Positions 36,292-45,137 of a stretch of DNA of 64,000 nucleotides are shown here, one piece after another. A program made the position numbers and the translations under genes. The notes beneath the pieces were generated by a model that saw only the letters and a program-made list of their open reading frames with translations, was not told the DNA's origin and made no database searches. This stretch comes from an uncultured Rheinheimera sp. (GTDB lineage: Bacteria; Pseudomonadota; Gammaproteobacteria; Enterobacterales; Alteromonadaceae). Where the stretch lies: the NCBI GenBank assembly GCA_943913835.1, contig CALTZU010000003.1, positions 1 to 64,000 of the forward strand, read 5' to 3'. How positions within the stretch are numbered: position 1 is the first letter of the stretch; the number at the start of each line of letters is the position of its first letter.

Positions 36292-36369
36292 CTATCCTTT
36301 TCTGCTGATCACTTAGATTGTACCAAAACGAGTATATACCAATAATACAGTCCTTTGTGTGGTTCAGCC

Positions 36370-37581
36370 TTATTCCGCCAACATGGGTACTTGCCATTGT
36401 TCTTCTACGTCCATCTCCCACTCCTCCTGCATTTGCGCAGCAAGACGTTTCTTTTTAGCGGGTTTTACAGCCAGTAAATTTGACCAGAACCAGGTTGATA
36501 AGTCGCCCACGAGATTAGTTTCAGCATTGATCAGCACAACAAAGCCTACACCTTTTTCTTTAGAGTACGCCATCTCTGTACGATAACCTTTCACCCAGCC
36601 ACCGTGATAATAGATTTCATGACCGCCAAAATTAAAAATACGTAAGCCCAAGCCATAATGCGATGTAGTGACATATTGTCCCCAGGTACGGCCACCTAAA
36701 TCATCTGCAACTTTAACTCTTTTAGTGCGCACATCCTGCAACATGGCCGGGCTCAGTACTGCAGGGTACTGACCTAACTGCGCCATCAGCCACTGACTCA
36801 TATCCATCACGCTGGCATTCACACCAGCAGCAGGGCTAACGCGGTAATAACTTGGATTTACTTTGGTTTCAGCCCAGCCTCTTTTCACCCGGACATGAGG
36901 CATAGCACGGTTTTTAGAGGCCAGAAATGCAGAATAACCAACAGAAGCTGTTGGCATTTTTAACGGCTTAAACAGCTTTTGCTCCATCAGACTTTCATAG
37001 CTGCTCCCTGTGGTTTTTTCCATCACAGGGCGGATCAGGCTGAATAATACGTTTTGATAGCCATAGCATTTTCCGGGCGCACAACGTGGGTTTAAATAAC
37101 GAAACTTAGGCAAAATCTGAGCTGGTGTCTGATTAGCTTCAATTAAATCGTCATAAGTGTTAGGCACAAGACCTGCGCTTTGTGACAGCAGGTGCTCTAC
37201 TCTCAGAGCTCCGGTATGACGCGGGCTTTTAAACGAAAAAGCAGGCACATAACGGGTTACAGGATCGCTCCACTGAAAGCGCCCCTGATGCACCAACAAT
37301 GAAGACAGTTGACCGGCAAAAGTCTTGGAAACAGACGCCAGGCGGAACACAGTGTAAGCATCAATTTTAGATTTAGTGCCCACAGAGCGCACACCATAAG
37401 CGCCAACTTTGACCACTCTATTGTCTTTGACAATAGCGTAAGCAGCGCCCGGAATATTGTTCTTTTTTAACGTCTGGCGAAAATGCCAGTCAAAATTGGT
37501 AGCCAGTTCATCAACATCAGCCGCCAGTAACTGGGGGGAAAGGACGAGGAATGCGCCCACCAGTAATTGGATTAATTTCAA
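36370..37581 (-). CDS. Beta-lactamase-family serine hydrolase, exported
   Basis: 403 aa with a signal peptide (KLIQLLVGAFLVLSPQLLA). The class C/PBP-like active site is SVSK (SxxK, in FRLASVSKTFAG), then YQN (YxN, in CYGYQNVLFS) and HGG (third box, in YYHGGWVKGY). Such proteins include esterases, D-aminopeptidases and carboxypeptidases; true beta-lactamase activity is not implied. The start is TTG at 37581, with GAGG 8 bases upstream in the end of the GGCT-like gene. It is the last gene of a three-gene run with ygjP. Confidence 0.88.
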   Translation of the reverse strand: MKLIQLLVGAFLVLSPQLLAADVDELATNFDWHFRQTLKKNNIPGAAYAIVKDNRVVKVGAYGVRSVGTKSKIDAYTVFRLASVSKTFAGQLSSLLVHQGRFQWSDPVTRYVPAFSFKSPRHTGALRVEHLLSQSAGLVPNTYDDLIEANQTPAQILPKFRYLNPRCAPGKCYGYQNVLFSLIRPVMEKTTGSSYESLMEQKLFKPLKMPTASVGYSAFLASKNRAMPHVRVKRGWAETKVNPSYYRVSPAAGVNASVMDMSQWLMAQLGQYPAVLSPAMLQDVRTKRVKVADDLGGRTWGQYVTTSHYGLGLRIFNFGGHEIYYHGGWVKGYRTEMAYSKEKGVGFVVLINAETNLVGDLSTWFWSNLLAVKPAKKKRLAAQMQEEWEMDVEEQWQVPMLAE

Positions 37582-37585
37582 TCTG

Positions 37586-38086
37586 TTAGTCCTCAGACAA
37601 AGGGGCTGCCTTTGTTATAGTGCCGGTATCGGCATGTAAGTTATGATAAGTAGTTAACATAGACGGTATCAGCCGGGTAATTAAATCTTCTTTATGAGCT
37701 GCACTCACTTGCTGTAAAGACCAATCTCCTTCCAGGTAAGGCAATAAAACCGGTCCAGCTATGTAGCACCAGGCATCCAGCCATTGTCCTGAAGACTGCA
37801 CTCTCACCTTATGGCGCAAATACAACCCGGAATCCAGTTCTTCGAAAAAGTCGATTTTATCAAGTTCGGCTGCAGCCACATCCAGCAATAACTGTCCTTG
37901 TTGCAGATGTCCTGCACAGGGCGCTAAAGCGGGCACAGGCGTGTCACCGGGCTGCTGGCTTAGGCCATAGCTTTTGTAATCAGCAAGGCTGGCTTGTTGC
38001 ATCGCATAATTTTTCCCTGTAATGGCGTAAACCACTTCAGGCAAGGTCAACAAACCATAAACAAAGACTGCATCACCAGAGCTCAT
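37586..38086 (-). CDS. Gamma-glutamylcyclotransferase-like (AIG2/GGCT) protein
   Basis: About 166 aa. The GGCT fold opens with VFVYGLLTLPEVV (equivalent of the VYGTLR loop) and has LPLDVAAAEL-type strand, then FFEELDSGLYLRHKV with the catalytic-position Glu, and AWCYIAGP. Members cleave gamma-glutamyl amides or act as uncharacterised YtfP-like proteins. The ATG at 38086 overlaps the ygjP stop as ATGA, so translation is coupled; a longer frame to 38173 lies inside ygjP. Confidence 0.78.
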   Translation of the reverse strand: MSSGDAVFVYGLLTLPEVVYAITGKNYAMQQASLADYKSYGLSQQPGDTPVPALAPCAGHLQQGQLLLDVAAAELDKIDFFEELDSGLYLRHKVRVQSSGQWLDAWCYIAGPVLLPYLEGDWSLQQVSAAHKEDLITRLIPSMLTTYHNLHADTGTITKAAPLSED

Positions 38087-38589
38087 AAGGCTTTCCCTTC
38101 CAGCTGTCTCAATGTTAAAAACAGGCGTAAGTCGAATTCTAACTGATGATACTGGGGTTCCATATGCTGACACAATTGATAAAAGGCTTTGTTGTGATCT
38201 TTTTCGCGCAAATGTGCTAATTCATGCACTACAACCATCTTTAGCAAAGCCAAAGGCAATTGTTTAAATAAAGCAGAAATTCGAATTTCCTGTTTCGCCT
38301 TTAGTTTTCCACCCTGAACTCTGCTGACAAAACTATGCAGGCCCAGACTGTTATCCAAATGAATTTTAGCGTCAAAACAGACTTTACTGACCGGAGGGCT
38401 GGATTTAACAAAACGTTGTTTCAACTCCTGCGTAAACTGATAAAGGCTTTTATCATTTTGAATATCATGCGACATCTGCGGATAACGCTTTGCCAACACT
38501 TCAGCGAGACGGCCTTGGGCAATAAGAGACTGCACTTGAGTCAGCACAGCCTCAGGATAAGAAGTCAAAAAAGTTAACACAGGGTCCAC
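38083..38589 (-). CDS. ygjP: YgjP-type metallopeptidase-domain protein
   Basis: 168 aa. It contains the zinc motif VVHELAHLREKDHNKAFYQL (HExxH plus downstream His) and the YgjP-typical segments SRVQGGKLKAKQEIRISALFKQLPLALLKM and QYHQLEFDLRLFLT. Length equals E. coli YgjP (167 aa), a DUF45/M48-like protein of unclear function. The start is GTG at 38589. It leads a coupled pair with the GGCT-like gene. Confidence 0.9.
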   Translation of the reverse strand: MDPVLTFLTSYPEAVLTQVQSLIAQGRLAEVLAKRYPQMSHDIQNDKSLYQFTQELKQRFVKSSPPVSKVCFDAKIHLDNSLGLHSFVSRVQGGKLKAKQEIRISALFKQLPLALLKMVVVHELAHLREKDHNKAFYQLCQHMEPQYHQLEFDLRLFLTLRQLEGKAL

Positions 38590-38656
38590 TAAGCCTAATC
38601 CGGAGCAAAATTCAGCTTAGTGTAAAAAATAAAACGCTTGCCGTGAACCTTTCTTT

Positions 38657-39226
38657 TTAACCATCGCACTGCAAGGCTTGTTGTTGGGAATGCACCGCCA
38701 GAATTTGGCCTTGCTGACCGGTTTTTAACTCAACCCACTGGCCTTCCAGCCAAGGCTGATCCTGTTGTAACTCCTGTGCCAGTTGTTGGTCAATTTTTAC
38801 CAGCAATTGATCACAGACTGCAATTTGCCATTGATGATCATGAAAATGCAGCTGTCCGATCAGACTATTAGTTTGCTCCAATTGCTGACGGGCTTGCTGA
38901 TAGTGTCGATAACGCTGCTGATAGGCACTTTGTTGTGGTGGCGCCTCGGTGTCGCTCAGGCTATGCAGCTGTACCTGATGATAAGAGTTATCGGTTTGCA
39001 GCTGGATTTGATAATAAGCAGGCTGCCACCAAAGTTGTTGTGCCAGCCAGATCAAGGCTGCACTGGCGGCAACCCCCTGCACTGCAGGCCAATAGGTTGT
39101 CCAGCGCCTGGCGTTGGGTTTTGATGTTAACTGCGACAGCTGTTGTTTTAACGACTCTGGCATAGGGTGTTCAGTTTTACTTTGCTGATATAGCTGCTGT
39201 AGTTTTTGATCCAGCTTACTCATCAT
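38657..39226 (-). CDS. Putative anti-sigma factor, one TM helix
   Basis: About 189 aa. The ATG overlaps the end of the ECF sigma gene by up to 11 bases (ATGATGAGTAA), the usual arrangement for an anti-sigma partner. The N-terminal 45 residues are cytosolic and helical (KLDQKLQQLYQQSKTEHPMPESLKQQ); one hydrophobic helix follows (VQGVAASAALIWLAQQLWW); the remainder is a Gln-rich periplasmic part. No ZAS zinc motif (HxxxCxxC) is visible. The assignment rests on context and topology. Confidence 0.65.
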   Translation of the reverse strand: MMSKLDQKLQQLYQQSKTEHPMPESLKQQLSQLTSKPNARRWTTYWPAVQGVAASAALIWLAQQLWWQPAYYQIQLQTDNSYHQVQLHSLSDTEAPPQQSAYQQRYRHYQQARQQLEQTNSLIGQLHFHDHQWQIAVCDQLLVKIDQQLAQELQQDQPWLEGQWVELKTGQQGQILAVHSQQQALQCDG

Positions 39227-39785
39227 CTTCTCCACGCAGTTTTGCCAAAGTCTGGCGTGCATAACGTAATCTGCTTTTAACAGTTTCAGCTTGTGTCGCT
39301 GTAATCTGGGCTATTTGCTGCAGGCTGAATCCTTCCAGTTGCAGCAATAACGCCTCCCGTTGAACCAGAGGTAACAGCGCTAATAACTGCTGTAGTTGCA
39401 TTTCATTTTGTTGCTGCTCCAGCACTAAGGCGGGACTGGCCTGCTCTGTGGCGATCTCTAGCTCAACTTCATACAACCAGCGCTTTTGTTTGCGAAACTC
39501 ATCCAGTAAAAGATTCCGGCCTATCGCAAACACCCAGGTTTTAACGCTACTGTGCCCGGCAAATTGTTGTTTTTGCTCCATAACCCTTAACCAGGTTTGC
39601 TGGCTAAGATCTGCGGCTAACACCGGCTCCGTCTGCTTTAATAAAAAGTGATATAAATCATTACCATAACACTGGATCAACCGGGCCAGAAAAGCCGGGT
39701 TATCGGTCTGAATATAACTTTGCATCAGTGACAGCGGATCAGACTCCAACTCGGGATCACCTTTGCTGAACCAGGATAACAGCAT
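39216..39785 (-). CDS. ECF RNA polymerase sigma factor
   Basis: About 189 aa. Sigma region 2 is visible as CYGNDLYHFLLKQTEPVLAADLSQQTWLRVMEQ and TWVFAIGRNLLLDEFRKQKR; region 4 as LLALLPLVQREALLLQLEGFSLQQIAQI followed by KSRLRYARQTLAKLRGE. These bind -10 and -35 elements. ATG 39785 follows GAGGAG-caaagg; a TTG at 39809 is upstream of that site. It is followed by an overlapping membrane gene (putative anti-sigma) and preceded by a tonB homologue 51 bp away, so it may respond to envelope signals. Confidence 0.9.
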   Translation of the reverse strand: MLLSWFSKGDPELESDPLSLMQSYIQTDNPAFLARLIQCYGNDLYHFLLKQTEPVLAADLSQQTWLRVMEQKQQFAGHSSVKTWVFAIGRNLLLDEFRKQKRWLYEVELEIATEQASPALVLEQQQNEMQLQQLLALLPLVQREALLLQLEGFSLQQIAQITATQAETVKSRLRYARQTLAKLRGEDDE

Positions 39786-39836
39786 CCTTTGCTCCTCTTT
39801 TTCAGTCAAACCAATCGTAGCTTGAGTCTTATATAG

Positions 39837-40463
39837 TCAGGCTTTATCCAAACTAAAATCCAGCTGAACCTGCATGCCTGTTTGTGCCACCGCCTTGCCA
39901 TCTCTTATTTGGGGCTGATACTTCCAGGCTTTAAGAGCTTTGATCGCCTCACGGTCAAAAATCCGTTTTGGTTCTGAATCCAGCACTTGCACCTCTGTAA
40001 CAGCACCACTGGATGCTATGGTAAAACTCAATTTTACCCAGCCTTCGATACCGTTTTTAGCAGCCTCTGGCGGATACCTGGGATCGATCCGAACTATTGC
40101 CGTTGCTGTTTTATCCTGCAACCTAAAATCTCCTTCAGTTTCTAAATCCGGAGCTGGTAACACCGGGTCCACAGACAACTCAAGCAAAGGTCCTGTGTCA
40201 CCTCCATCATCGGCTCTGGAAAATTCAGGCCGTATTACAGGCTTATCGGGCAGCGGCAACACCCGCACTATAGTAGCTGGCTGACTTTCTTTCCTGGGTT
40301 CCGGCAATTCATTGTCGACGCTGATAACCACAGGCTGGATCAATACGGCTCCAGTTGCAATCAATTGCTGCATCAAAGCGAATAATAAGAAGGTAATCAC
40401 AAAAGCAGGCAAAGCTGCTGTCATTAATTTCTGACGGTCTGTGCTGGTATCTGTAGTATTCAT
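39837..40463 (-). CDS. TonB-family energy transducer
   Basis: 208 aa. One N-terminal membrane anchor (ALPAFVITFLLFALMQQLI), a Pro-rich spacer (LPEPRKESQPATIVRVLPLPDKPVIRPEF) and a TonB C-terminal domain with IDPRYPPEAAKNGIEGWVKLSFTI and YQPQIRDGKAV. It energises outer-membrane receptors using ExbB/ExbD, which are not in view. It is a stand-alone paralogue; the ECF sigma pair follows 51 bp downstream on the same strand. GGAG precedes the ATG. Confidence 0.9.
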   Translation of the reverse strand: MNTTDTSTDRQKLMTAALPAFVITFLLFALMQQLIATGAVLIQPVVISVDNELPEPRKESQPATIVRVLPLPDKPVIRPEFSRADDGGDTGPLLELSVDPVLPAPDLETEGDFRLQDKTATAIVRIDPRYPPEAAKNGIEGWVKLSFTIASSGAVTEVQVLDSEPKRIFDREAIKALKAWKYQPQIRDGKAVAQTGMQVQLDFSLDKA

Positions 40464-40522
40464 CTGGCATTCTCCACTGGTTTTTTCATTAGACGAAGCT
40501 GCGGGAAAAAAGGGGTTAACCA

Positions 40523-41047
40523 GTGAAAGAAAAAATATCTGTTCTAACCAGCATCATTCTACTGAGTGTTACGGCATGGTCTGCTTACGCTGCCCCCACA
40601 GACATATATCTGGTGCGACATGCAGAAAAGCAGCAATCCGCTAAAAAAGATCCGGCATTAAGCCTGTGTGGTGTAGCTCAGGCTCAAGCTATGGCCGCTC
40701 TGATTATTTCTCCGCTGTCGGTGATTTATCACAGTGGTTACCAGCGTACTGAACAAACAGCCCAACAGATTGCGTTAACGCATCAGCAAGCGCCACTTCA
40801 ACCCTATAACGCCGCGGATCTGCCAGCTATTGCAGCGAAAATACTGCAACAGGATAACAGCCTGCTGGTAGTAGGCCACAGCAACACTACAACTGAATTG
40901 ATTCAACTACTGAGTCAACAGCCAGGCCCACAGATCACAGAGCAAGACTATGGTGTTGTTTATCACTTAAAGCAGTCGCCGCAAGGTTACCGACTGTCTG
41001 ATTACAAAATCAAACAGCCCGCAGAGTGCAGCCAGTCTTCAGGCTAG
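40523..41047 (+). CDS. Exported histidine phosphatase family protein
   Basis: 174 aa with a signal peptide (SVLTSIILLSVTAWSAYA). The phosphatase core shows the catalytic VRHAEKQ motif right after the signal, YHSGYQRTEQTAQQ (Arg) and VVGHSNTTTELIQLL (second His). It is periplasmic by prediction, unlike SixA in the same window. The start is GTG at 40523 with AAGGGG upstream. The substrate is unknown; periplasmic phosphate release is possible. Confidence 0.85.
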   Translation: MKEKISVLTSIILLSVTAWSAYAAPTDIYLVRHAEKQQSAKKDPALSLCGVAQAQAMAALIISPLSVIYHSGYQRTEQTAQQIALTHQQAPLQPYNAADLPAIAAKILQQDNSLLVVGHSNTTTELIQLLSQQPGPQITEQDYGVVYHLKQSPQGYRLSDYKIKQPAECSQSSG

Positions 41048-41168
41048 ACACTAACTTGGATCAAACACTTAGCAGCCCTGCCCCAGAGCAAAAATCATCC
41101 CCTATGCTAGACTGACTGCAACTGGTTTTTTCCTTCTTTGACGAACGGTAGTCTGGCGCAGGGGCTTT

Positions 41169-43391
41169 ATGGCGTTTTATCAGAAATTGTTAGAATTGTT
41201 TCAGTCTATCCATAACTCTGAGCGTTTTTTGGATGTTTTTCCCGAACTGGAAGCACAAATTCTGCAACTCTTTGATGCAGAGCGCATCACCATCTACCAA
41301 CGCAGTTATCACAGTCAGGATATTTATTCCCGTTTCAAAACAGGCTCTGAACTGACTGAAATCCGCGTACCTATAGGTCCACAATCCATAGCGGGTTATG
41401 TCGCTTTAAGTAAAAAATCAGTATTAATTAAAGACGCTTACGATGCGCAGGAACTACAGAATATCCATCCAAAGCTGAATTTTGCCCGCCAGTTTGATCA
41501 GAAATCAGGATTTCGCACCCGCTCTGTACTGGCAGTTCCTATTACAGAGCAAAATGTATTGCTAGGTGTCATCCAGCTAATCAATGCAAAAACCACTGGA
41601 GCTTTTAGTCAGGATCATTGTGATAAAGCGACTCAACTGGCTCAGCTGTTAGGTCAGAAATTTCGTTATGAACTAGGGGCAACCAGAGGACCTTTTGACT
41701 ACTTACAGCATCGTAACCTGATTTCAGCCAGCCAGTTACAGCAGTTGAATCAACCCCCTCAGGATTTTGCTGCTCAGGTGGCTAAGCTCACCGGCGATTA
41801 CAAAATCAGTAAAGAGCAATTAGGGTTATCGCTGGAAGCTTTTTACCAGGTCAGTTTTATTAGCTTTGAGCCTGATAAGTATCAGTTGCATACACTAAAC
41901 AACAAATTAAATCGCTCTTATCTGCTGAAAAATCATTTGGTGATCCTCGAAGATCTGTCCGGCAAAGTGGTTATAGCTTTGACTAATCCAAATCATGCCG
42001 ACACTTTGATGGAAGTGGAACGAGCCACAGGACTACTTAGTTATGATATTTACGTTGCGTTACCTGACGATATAGAGCACTACATCAAAGGCCAGCAAGA
42101 CACTAACTTAACTGAATTGGGAGATTTATTAAACGAAGCAGATGACGATCTGACATTGGAAAACTTTCAGCAGGAAGATGAAAGTATTTCAGAAGAAACA
42201 CCTGTGGTGGTTAAGCTGGTAAACCGGGTTTTAATGGACGCGCAGCGACTGAATGCATCTGATATTCATATTGAATCCGGCAAAGGTAAAAGTTCAAGCA
42301 GAGTGCGCTTGCGCATAGATGGCGAGTGCAGGGAGCTAATCCAGATCCCGCCTGCTTTAATGCCTCCAGTCGTCTCCCGTATTAAAATTATGGCGCGTCT
42401 GGATATCGCAGAAAAGCGTCTGCCCCAGGACGGAAAATTCAGTGTTAAGCTGGCGAATAAAATCATAGAGGTCCGGGTTGCGACTTTGCCCACAGTGTTT
42501 GGGGAGGGCGTTGTAATGCGGATTTTAGCCAGTGGCGAAGCGCTACCTTTTGATAAGTTGCAACTGAGCCCGCGTAACTACCACATGATGTCGCAAATGA
42601 TTAAACATCCACACGGGGTGTTGCTCGTCGTCGGTCCTACAGGTTCAGGTAAAACAACCACTTTGCATGCCATTTTGGGCAAATTAAATACAGCGGATAA
42701 AAAAATATGGACGGCTGAAGATCCGGTTGAAATTACCCAGCCAGGCTTGCAGCAAGTGCAGATGAACAACAAATCCGGTTTAACTTTTGCGGTAGCGCTG
42801 CGGGCTTTTTTAAGAGCTGATCCCGATATCATTTTAATAGGTGAAATGCGCGATAAAGAAACGGCCCATGCAGGCATTGAAGCCTCATTAACAGGACATC
42901 TGGTGTTGTCGACTCTGCACACTAATTCAGCGCCGGAAACTATTACCCGTCTGATAGATATTGGCATAGACCCTATTAATTTTGCCGACGCTTGTATAGG
43001 TATACTGGCACAAAGGCTGGTGCGCACTTTATGCAGTAAATGCAAAGAAGCTTATCAACCTGACTCACTGGAGCTGGACTTTATCCAACGGCATTATGGT
43101 GAAGCTTTTGCGGCAGAGCTGGAGTTAAACACTGCGTTAACTCTCTACAAAGCCAAAGGCTGCGTCGCCTGCGAACAGACAGGCTACAAAGGTCGGGTTG
43201 GTGTGCATGAACTCTTGCCTGTAACGGCCAAAGTGCGGCAATTGATTTATCACAAAGCCAGCATAGAGCAGATCCAGCATCAGGCCGTGGCTGATGGGAT
43301 GCGGACCTTAGTACAGGACGGCATTTTAAAGGTCTTGTCTGGTGTTACTGACTTTAAACAGTTACAGACCATATCGGTATTTGAAGACTAA
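41169..43391 (+). CDS. GAF-domain GspE/PilB-family secretion ATPase
   Basis: 740 aa. Residues about 15-170 form a GAF domain (IPVGPQSIAGYVALSK-like, VLAVPITEQNVLLGVIQLINA). A linker and N1-like region follow, then the T2SS/T4P ATPase core: Walker A GPTGSGKTTT near residue 488, Asp box EDPVEI, Walker B DPDIILIGEMRD, His box LSTLHTNSAPETITRLID, and a C-terminal tetracysteine zinc site (CSKCKEAYQ ... GCVACEQTGYKGRVGVHEL). It powers pilus or secretion assembly, but no pilC, pilD or pilin gene is adjacent. The GAF suggests ligand control. Confidence 0.93.
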   Translation: MAFYQKLLELFQSIHNSERFLDVFPELEAQILQLFDAERITIYQRSYHSQDIYSRFKTGSELTEIRVPIGPQSIAGYVALSKKSVLIKDAYDAQELQNIHPKLNFARQFDQKSGFRTRSVLAVPITEQNVLLGVIQLINAKTTGAFSQDHCDKATQLAQLLGQKFRYELGATRGPFDYLQHRNLISASQLQQLNQPPQDFAAQVAKLTGDYKISKEQLGLSLEAFYQVSFISFEPDKYQLHTLNNKLNRSYLLKNHLVILEDLSGKVVIALTNPNHADTLMEVERATGLLSYDIYVALPDDIEHYIKGQQDTNLTELGDLLNEADDDLTLENFQQEDESISEETPVVVKLVNRVLMDAQRLNASDIHIESGKGKSSSRVRLRIDGECRELIQIPPALMPPVVSRIKIMARLDIAEKRLPQDGKFSVKLANKIIEVRVATLPTVFGEGVVMRILASGEALPFDKLQLSPRNYHMMSQMIKHPHGVLLVVGPTGSGKTTTLHAILGKLNTADKKIWTAEDPVEITQPGLQQVQMNNKSGLTFAVALRAFLRADPDIILIGEMRDKETAHAGIEASLTGHLVLSTLHTNSAPETITRLIDIGIDPINFADACIGILAQRLVRTLCSKCKEAYQPDSLELDFIQRHYGEAFAAELELNTALTLYKAKGCVACEQTGYKGRVGVHELLPVTAKVRQLIYHKASIEQIQHQAVADGMRTLVQDGILKVLSGVTDFKQLQTISVFED

Positions 43392-43415
43392 AACCGGCCC
43401 CCGGTTTTAGTCTTT
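43386..43415. terminator. Perfect 12-bp palindromic terminator
   Basis: GACTAAAACCGG and CCGGTTTTAGTC flank a CCC loop, followed by TTT on the plus strand. It overlaps the stop codon of the GAF-GspE gene and lies 8 bp from the end of the convergent chemoreceptor gene, so it can serve both transcripts. Confidence 0.85.
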
Positions 43416-43423
43416 CAGGACAG

Positions 43424-44992
43424 TTAAACTTTGCGGAAACGCTCCACCAATTCGTGTAACTGCTCAGAGGTATTCTGTAAATCTTTACCACTTTCGCTCA
43501 CTGCAGTACCCTGGCAAAGTGATTTAGTTGCCAAATCAGAAATGCTGACAATCTGCTGGTTAATATCTTCAGCTACATGAGCCTGCTCTTCCACCGCTGC
43601 AGCCATTTGCCCCGCCATAGCTGCAATGCTGCTGACTGCGACACTGATACCTTCCAACGCTTTTTCTGCTTCGGCAACCTGAGCGACCCCCATTTCAGCA
43701 TCCTTACGACCATTTTCCGCAACCAAAACAGATGCTTTAGCTTTAGTTGAGAGCTGTTGAATAATCTCATAAATCTCTTTGGTCGAAGCGGTAGTTCTGG
43801 AAGCCAATTGTCGTACTTCATCAGCGACCACAGCAAAACCTCTGCCTTGATCTCCCGCCCGGGCAGCCTCTATCGCCGCGTTTAATGCCAACAAATTAGT
43901 TTGCTCTGCTATTTGCTCTATGATCTGTGCTGCACCAACAATTTTATTGGTTTGCTCTGCCAGGTCAGCCACTGACTGGCTGATATCATTGACGGTTTTT
44001 TGTAACTGCTGCATGGCTCCGCGGGTTTGCCCTGCCACCGCAGAGCCCGAACGCGCTAATGTATCAGCATCATCGGCTTTAGTCGCAGTGTCCTGCACAT
44101 GGGAAGACACTTCGGCTATAGTAGTGGTCATTTCATTCATAGCTGTCGCAACCTGCTCGGTTTGCATTTGCTGCTTACGAATACTATCGGCCGCATCAAC
44201 TGATAATTTCCGCACTTGTTCTGACAACACAGCCACTTTGGTTGATGCATCCTCAATCCTGGTTAACACTGTATTTAAATGTGCGCTTTCTGCCAGCAAA
44301 GCCACCTCAAGTTGTCCTTGCCTGCCCTGATGCCTGGCGTAAGACGCGACAGCAAGCGGGTCAGTAAAAGCTGTTGGCATTAATTCAAGTAAGCCATTCA
44401 GTGACTGTTTATACCGCACAATGCCAGTGCCGTAACCCAACACAGCCGTCAAAGCAAAAGCAACAGCTGCAGCGCCAGAGCCTAAAGTCCACCATAAAAT
44501 CACAGAGATAATGGCGGCGATCACAGGTAACAAAGACCAGCGCAGGTCTGCAGTCACATCTGACCCGGCTTTGTTGGTCGTTTTACCAGCATTTATCGCC
44601 TTATAGAGTTGTTCGGCATGAGCGACCTGAGCCCTATCCGGCACCGTACGCACTGACTCGTAACCAACCACACGCCCATGCTCAGTTACGGGAGTGACGT
44701 ATGCGTTTACCCAATAGTAATCGCCATTTTTACAGCGGTTCTTCACCAATCCCATCCAGGGTTTACCTTGCTGTAAGTAGCTCCACATAGTTTTAAAAGC
44801 CGCTTCAGGCATATCAGGGTGACGCACTATATTGTGCGGTTTGCCCACCAGCTCTTCTCTGCTAAAGCCACTGATAGATACAAAAGCATCATTACAATGC
44901 ACAATAGTGCCTTTGATATCAGTGGAAGAAATCAGCTGTTGCTCTTTCGGAAAAGTACGTTCCTTATCAGTTACAGGTAAATTTTTGCGCAT
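43424..44992 (-). CDS. Aer-like PAS methyl-accepting chemotaxis protein
   Basis: About 522 aa. N-terminal PAS (ISSTDIKGTIVHCNDAFVSISGFSREELVGKPHNIVRHPDMP, then WMGLVKNRCKNGDYYWVNAYVTPV) of the Aer FAD-binding type, a hydrophobic hairpin near residues 150-195, and a complete MCP signalling domain with tip [37 protein letters not shown]. It is likely a redox/energy taxis receptor. ATG 44992 is chosen; a GTG three codons earlier overlaps the AGGAGA site. Confidence 0.92.
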   Translation of the reverse strand: MRKNLPVTDKERTFPKEQQLISSTDIKGTIVHCNDAFVSISGFSREELVGKPHNIVRHPDMPEAAFKTMWSYLQQGKPWMGLVKNRCKNGDYYWVNAYVTPVTEHGRVVGYESVRTVPDRAQVAHAEQLYKAINAGKTTNKAGSDVTADLRWSLLPVIAAIISVILWWTLGSGAAAVAFALTAVLGYGTGIVRYKQSLNGLLELMPTAFTDPLAVASYARHQGRQGQLEVALLAESAHLNTVLTRIEDASTKVAVLSEQVRKLSVDAADSIRKQQMQTEQVATAMNEMTTTIAEVSSHVQDTATKADDADTLARSGSAVAGQTRGAMQQLQKTVNDISQSVADLAEQTNKIVGAAQIIEQIAEQTNLLALNAAIEAARAGDQGRGFAVVADEVRQLASRTTASTKEIYEIIQQLSTKAKASVLVAENGRKDAEMGVAQVAEAEKALEGISVAVSSIAAMAGQMAAAVEEQAHVAEDINQQIVSISDLATKSLCQGTAVSESGKDLQNTSEQLHELVERFRKV

Positions 44993-45137
44993 TGATAACA
45001 CTCTCCTTAGTGGTTCAAAACAAATCTACAACTCAGAGGAAGGTCTAAATCAGGGAAATGAAAATACTGATAAAAAACTTAGCAGTAGATAGCCAAATTG
45101 CACAGGGCAAATAGAAAAATATAACTTGCAGAATAAC

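Noticed and set aside
42578..43045. 155-codon minus-strand frame
   Set aside because: Lies inside the ATPase core of the GAF-GspE gene on the opposite strand.
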